A DNA stretch of 10,173 nt, taken from an uncultured Duganella sp. GTDB taxonomy: Bacteria; Pseudomonadota; Gammaproteobacteria; Burkholderiales; Burkholderiaceae. Position 1 is the first letter of the stretch; the number at the start of each line of letters is the position of its first letter. This document shows, piece after piece, positions 7,256 through 10,173 of the stretch. The notes beneath the pieces are model-generated. The model had not been told where the DNA came from, ran no database searches, and saw nothing but the letters and a program-made list of their open reading frames with translations. Where the stretch lies: the NCBI GenBank assembly GCA_946482335.1, contig CAMLRG010000199.1, forward strand, positions 1-10,173, given 5' to 3'. The position numbers and the translations under genes were made by a program.

Positions 7256-7357
7256 AACCGGTACACCGGGGTCAGACCCGCAGGGTCAGACCCCTGGCCT
7301 GCGGCCGCCGCGTGACGGGGGTCTGACCCTGCGGGTCTGACCCCGATTTACCGGTTT
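7255..7357. repeat. Two-tier palindrome of four GGGTCWGACCC units, filling a convergent gap
   Basis: A perfect 28-base inverted repeat (7267-7294 and 7318-7345) encloses a 23-base loop. Outside it, a second perfect 9-base pair AAACCGGTA (7255-7263) and TACCGGTTT (7349-7357) is separated from the inner stem by a symmetric 3x3 mismatch. Each inner arm holds two copies of the near-palindrome GGGTCWGACCC with 14-base period: 7269-7279 and 7283-7293 with central A, 7319-7329 and 7333-7343 with central T. The element spans the whole space between the stop of the dioxygenase and the stop of the GTPase. The right end runs into TTTT, so it may act as a bidirectional terminator. Its architecture also resembles REP/BIME-type or MITE-like dispersed repeats. 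Confidence 0.9.
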
Positions 7358-8305
7358 TCAACTCCCCCGCTTCCCCTTCATCCTTTCGGCTTCCTTCTCG
7401 GCCGCCTTGCGTGCCGCCTCCTCGGCTTTCACGCGCTCGGCCTCCGCATGCTCGGAAAGCGCCTGCGCGCGCGATTCCGGGGTTTCCAGCGAAATCCTGC
7501 CCAGCGCGCCGCTGCGGTAATCCTGCAGCAGCATATGCGACGCCTTCTCGAAATCCCAATCCCCGCCGCGCAATCGGTAGCTGCGCAGCTGTGCCACGCG
7601 CTCGATCACGGCCACGCCATCCATCCCCGCCACGTCGCACTTATAGCGCGCCTTCAGCAATTCCGGATAACGCTTCAGCAATTCCTGCGCCAGCCACACC
7701 GCCACTTCCTCCTCGATCAGCGCATTGGCCCCGATCGCGTGCGACGCCGCCAGCGCCATGCCGTCGGACGGCATCTCGATCTTCGGCCACAGCAAGCCCG
7801 GCGTATCGATCAGCACCGTTTCCATATCGAGGTAAATCTTCTGCTGCTGCTTGGTCACGGCCGGCTCGTCGCCCACCTTGGCCACGCGGCGCTTGAGCAG
7901 CGCATTCATCAGGGTCGACTTGCCGACGTTGGGAATCCCCATGATCATCATGCGCAGCGGCTTGGTCGGCTCGTTGCGGTGCGGCGCCAGCTTGCGCGCC
8001 TTGGCGATCACCTTGGCCACGTCGCCCGGCTTCTTGGTCGTCATGGCGTAGGCGGTGACGGTCTTGTCCTGCTCGAAGTGGCGCACCCACGCCGCGGTGG
8101 CATCCGGATCGGCCAGGTCGATCTTGTTCAGGATCTTCAGGCAAGGGCGCTGGCGGAACTTGCGCAATTCCTCCACCAGGGGGTTGCAGCTGGCCGCAGG
8201 CAGGCGCGCGTCGACCACTTCGATGACGACATCGACGTCGGCCATCTGCTCCGCCGCCTTCTTCTTGGCGGCGTTCATATGCCCGGGGAACCATTGGATA
8301 GACAT
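7358..8305 (-). CDS. ylqF: Ribosome biogenesis GTPase YlqF/RbgA (circularly permuted GTPase)
   Basis: YlqF/RbgA binds the late 50S precursor and promotes maturation of the large ribosomal subunit, acting in the cytoplasm. The GTPase motifs occur in the circularly permuted order typical of this family. G4 NKID is at 60-63, then G1 GIPNVGKST at 123-131, a likely G2 threonine at about 151 (AVTKQQQ), and G3 DTPG at 167-170. The N terminus MSIQWFPGHMNAAKK is a family hallmark, as is VDARLP (31-36). The C-terminal RNA-binding region ends in a charged Ala/Glu/Lys-rich helix (about 280-315) that looks like an extension. Length 315 is slightly above the usual 280-300. AAGG 7 bases before the ATG supports the start. 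It lies 37 bases after the TonB_C-like gene and may share its transcript. Confidence 0.93.
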   Translation of the reverse strand: MSIQWFPGHMNAAKKKAAEQMADVDVVIEVVDARLPAASCNPLVEELRKFRQRPCLKILNKIDLADPDATAAWVRHFEQDKTVTAYAMTTKKPGDVAKVIAKARKLAPHRNEPTKPLRMMIMGIPNVGKSTLMNALLKRRVAKVGDEPAVTKQQQKIYLDMETVLIDTPGLLWPKIEMPSDGMALAASHAIGANALIEEEVAVWLAQELLKRYPELLKARYKCDVAGMDGVAVIERVAQLRSYRLRGGDWDFEKASHMLLQDYRSGALGRISLETPESRAQALSEHAEAERVKAEEAARKAAEKEAERMKGKRGS

Positions 8306-8342
8306 GCTCTTGCCTTACGAATCGAATGAACAATCCGCCATT

Positions 8343-8945
8343 TTACCTCAACACCACCCAGCCGAACGAGGTGTCGGTGCGCCCGCCGCGGGCCTTGGGC
8401 GGGATGCCGAAACGGCAAGTTTCCAGCCAATCCACGGCGTCGCGTACCACGTGCGGGCCGAATTGCCCCGGCTCGTCCTCGACGCCCTGGGCGCTGCCGT
8501 CCGGGCCGACCAGGAAGCGCAGCTTGATGGCGGCGCGGCCGTCGCGCCGTTGGTCGAAGTTATCGTAGCGCAGGAAGCGCTGCGAGCGGGCGCAACTGCC
8601 GGGCAGCAGCATGGGCCGCAGCGGCGCCGGCCCCTCCAGCCGCCAGGCGTACTGGATCATGTACTCGGCGCCATCGCGCGCCGCCGGCAGGTCGGGCTTG
8701 AAGCGGCAGCGCGCCAGGCCGGCCAGCGCGGCCTGGTCCAGGATGGCCCAACCGCTGCCCTGCTTCACGCCGGCGTTGCGCACGGCGCCGTCCACGCCGA
8801 TCTGGAAGCGCAGCGCCGTCGTGCCTTCGAGCTCGTAGCGCAAGGCTGCGCGCGGCCATTCGGGAATGGTGCAGCTGGCTTTGGTCGCCAGCGATTCATA
8901 GGGGAAGGCGCTGGCACCGGCCAGCGCAAGCAGCAAGGAAAGCAT
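8343..8945 (-). CDS. Exported protein with two tandem TonB C-terminal-like domains
   Basis: The 200-residue product begins with a short signal peptide (MLSLLLALAGASA, cleavage about 13). Two repeats resembling the TonB_C fold follow. The first (about 25-105) contains TALRFQIGVDGAVRNAGV, LDQAALAGL and CRFKP. The second (about 118-198) contains AAIKLRFLVGPDGSAQGV, VRDAVDWLE and CRFGIP. Each repeat has one cysteine at its start and one in CRF: Cys25/Cys80 and Cys118/Cys177, suggesting one disulfide per domain. There is no proline-rich spacer and no clear membrane anchor apart from the signal peptide, so it is not a classic energy transducer and is better seen as a periplasmic TonB_C-fold protein. 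ATG 8945 follows the upstream gene's stop by one base (TGA-C-ATG), indicating translational coupling; a longer in-frame reading into that gene is rejected. Partner unknown. Confidence 0.8.
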   Translation of the reverse strand: MLSLLLALAGASAFPYESLATKASCTIPEWPRAALRYELEGTTALRFQIGVDGAVRNAGVKQGSGWAILDQAALAGLARCRFKPDLPAARDGAEYMIQYAWRLEGPAPLRPMLLPGSCARSQRFLRYDNFDQRRDGRAAIKLRFLVGPDGSAQGVEDEPGQFGPHVVRDAVDWLETCRFGIPPKARGGRTDTSFGWVVLR

Positions 8946-8946
8946 G

Positions 8947-9873
8947 TCAGATTTCCGCCAGCGCCTTGACGTGGGCCACCACGCTGCGGCCCAGCGCGGA
9001 CAGGTTGTAGCCGCCCTCCAGGCAACTGACGATGCGCCCGCCGCCATGCTGGCGCGCCACCGCCATGATCTGTTCCGTCATCCAGGCATAGTCGGCTTCC
9101 ACCAGCCCCATGCCGCCCAGGTCGTCCTCGCGGTGGGCATCGAAGCCGGCGGAAATGAAGATCATTTGCGGCTTGAAGGCGTGCAGCGCGGGCAGCCATT
9201 TTTCCTGCACCAGCGCACGCACCACATCGCCCTTGGAGCCGGCCGGCACCGGCACGTTGACGCGGTTCGGCGTTTCCGGCAGCACTTCGCAATACGGGTA
9301 GAACGGATGCTGGAAGAAGCTGACCATCAGCGCGCGCGGTTCGTTGAGCAGCGCTTCCTCGGTGCCATTGCCATGGTGGACGTCGAAATCGACCACCGCC
9401 ACGCGCTCCAGGCCGCGCACGTCGAGCGCATGCCTGACCGCGATGGCGACATTGTTGAACAGGCAAAAGCCCATCGGTTCGCCAGGGCGCGCATGGTGGC
9501 CCGGCGGGCGCACCGCGCAGAAGGCATTGTCGATTTCACCATCGATCACGGCATCGGTGGCGGCCACCGCGGCGCCGGCGGCGCGCAAGGCGGCTTGCCA
9601 GCTATGCTGGTTGAGCGAGGTGTCGCCATCGATCGGATAGTAGGCGCCGGGCCCGGGCAGGTTGTCGCGCACGATGGCAATGGCATTGGCGCTGTGGTTG
9701 CGCGCGATCGCAGACAGCGCGGCCAGCGGCGCGTCCCGGTGCTCGAGCAAGTCGTCGATGTGGGCATTGATCAACTGGTCGGCAATGGCTTGCAGGCGGG
9801 CCGGGCATTCGGGATGCCAGCCGCCCATCTCGTGGCGCTGGCAGTCTGGATGGCTGTAAATAGCTGTGCTCAT
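8947..9873 (-). CDS. Histone deacetylase family protein (class II-like, acetylpolyamine/AcuC type)
   Basis: This 308-residue zinc hydrolase belongs to the arginase/deacetylase superfamily that includes eukaryotic HDACs, AcuC and acetylpolyamine amidohydrolases. It removes acetyl groups from an amine; the bacterial substrate cannot be read from sequence. Key motifs are complete. RPPGHHA supplies the charge-relay histidines His126 and His127. GFCLFNN follows at 135-141. DFDVHHGNGT (162-171) provides the zinc ligands Asp164 and His166. SAGFDAH provides the third ligand, Asp245, and LEGGYN the catalytic Tyr289. The N terminus HPDCQRHEMGGWHPECPARL is typical of the bacterial class II-like group. 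The ATG at 9873 is chosen because the family starts a few residues before this motif and a longer reading would run antisense through the MoxR gene. The ribosome site is weak. It heads an apparent operon with the TonB_C-like gene and ylqF. Confidence 0.92.
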   Translation of the reverse strand: MSTAIYSHPDCQRHEMGGWHPECPARLQAIADQLINAHIDDLLEHRDAPLAALSAIARNHSANAIAIVRDNLPGPGAYYPIDGDTSLNQHSWQAALRAAGAAVAATDAVIDGEIDNAFCAVRPPGHHARPGEPMGFCLFNNVAIAVRHALDVRGLERVAVVDFDVHHGNGTEEALLNEPRALMVSFFQHPFYPYCEVLPETPNRVNVPVPAGSKGDVVRALVQEKWLPALHAFKPQMIFISAGFDAHREDDLGGMGLVEADYAWMTEQIMAVARQHGGGRIVSCLEGGYNLSALGRSVVAHVKALAEI

Positions 9874-9946
9874 GAATCGCGTTCTCGCATAGAATGCGTG
9901 TAATCTACCACGCGGCGGCAGGTCCACCCAACCACGTACCAAAACC
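9874..9946. promoter_or_regulatory. Divergent intergenic region between the deacetylase and moxR genes
   Basis: These 73 bases must hold promoters for both directions. On the plus strand TAGAAT (9890-9895) matches the -10 consensus at 5 of 6 but lacks a good -35. On the minus strand TTGGGT (9931-9926) and TAGATT (9907-9902), 18 bases apart, form a weak candidate. Neither is convincing. Confidence 0.3.
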
Positions 9947-10173
9947 ATGTATACCAAATTGCACGCCGTAGCGCGCCAGGTCGGCCAGGTCATCGTCGGC
10001 AAGGACTTGCAGGTGCGCCAGTCCCTGGTTTGCCTGCTGGCCGGCGGCCACCTGTTGCTGGAAGACGTGCCCGGCGTCGGCAAGACCACGCTGTCGCATG
10101 CGCTGGCACTGTCGCTGGGCCTGCAGTTCAACCGCATCCAGTTCACCAGCGACCTGCTGCCGGCCGACGTGGC
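9947..10173 (+). CDS. MoxR-family AAA+ ATPase, N-terminal part (cut by the window end)
   Basis: Only the first 75 codons are present and no stop is reached. The peptide opens [20 protein letters not shown]. It contains the Walker A loop of MoxR ATPases, [14 protein letters not shown] (36-49, Lys46 and Thr47), and then the family-specific [19 protein letters not shown]. MoxR proteins are chaperone-like ATPases, commonly encoded beside a DUF58 protein and a transglutaminase-like or VWA-domain membrane protein; those would lie beyond the right edge. Upstream in-frame codons offer no alternative start near the ATG, and the ribosome site is weak. Walker B and sensor motifs are outside the window. 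Confidence 0.9.
   Translation, partial: MYTKLHAVARQVGQVIVGKDLQVRQSLVCLLAGGHLLLEDVPGVGKTTLSHALALSLGLQFNRIQFTSDLLPADV

Noticed and set aside
7267..7345. Possible mini CRISPR array from four repeated 11-mers
   Set aside because: Units are only 3 bases apart within an arm, are inverted between arms, and have no spacers; the structure is a palindrome.
8946..9047. An N-terminal extension of the TonB_C-like protein
   Set aside because: It would overlap the end of the deacetylase by about 100 bases and hide the clear signal peptide that begins at 8945.
8944..9903. A 319-codon plus-strand frame opposite the deacetylase gene
   Set aside because: Shadow of the deacetylase family gene, whose catalytic residues are all present on the minus strand.
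9874..10146. An N-terminal extension of the deacetylase to an upstream ATG
   Set aside because: It would read antisense through the MoxR gene, has no family resemblance, and the ATG at 9873 gives the expected N terminus.

Overview
The window is GC-rich and densely coding. Gene content and protein style (DsbA, BtuB-type receptor, M1 peptidase, YlqF/RbgA GTPase, class II-like histone deacetylase family protein, MoxR ATPase) suggest a betaproteobacterium of the Burkholderiales, most likely Oxalobacteraceae (Massilia/Duganella/Janthinobacterium-like). That placement is an inference from remembered families, not a computed result. No tRNA, rRNA, CRISPR array, prophage or insertion sequence was seen.

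Left block (9-3312, minus strand): a TonB-dependent receptor read from a perfect TATAAT -10 box through a well-preserved cobalamin riboswitch, which identifies it as a probable vitamin B12 transporter (btuB). A long perfect hairpin separates it from dsbA, the periplasmic disulfide oxidase. Two bases beyond dsbA lies a small single-span membrane protein with two cysteines.

Middle block (3338-7255, plus strand): a promoter divergent from btuB drives what looks like a three-gene operon. It encodes an exported M1-family zinc metallopeptidase, a six-span membrane protein that overlaps it by ATGA, and a class III extradiol dioxygenase of the DODA/YgiD type.

The convergent gap at 7256-7357 is filled exactly by a large two-tier palindrome built from four copies of GGGTCWGACCC. 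This is the most striking non-coding element in the window.

Right block (7358-9873, minus strand): a histone deacetylase family enzyme, an exported protein made of two TonB C-terminal-like domains (start 1 base after the enzyme's stop), and the ribosome-assembly GTPase YlqF/RbgA. Their spacing suggests one transcription unit. Divergently, from 9947, a MoxR-type AAA+ ATPase begins and runs off the right edge.

No clearly new defence or mobile system is visible. The items most worth following up are the palindromic repeat, the tandem TonB_C protein with paired cysteines, the peptidase/membrane-protein pair, and the riboswitch's unusual expression platform.
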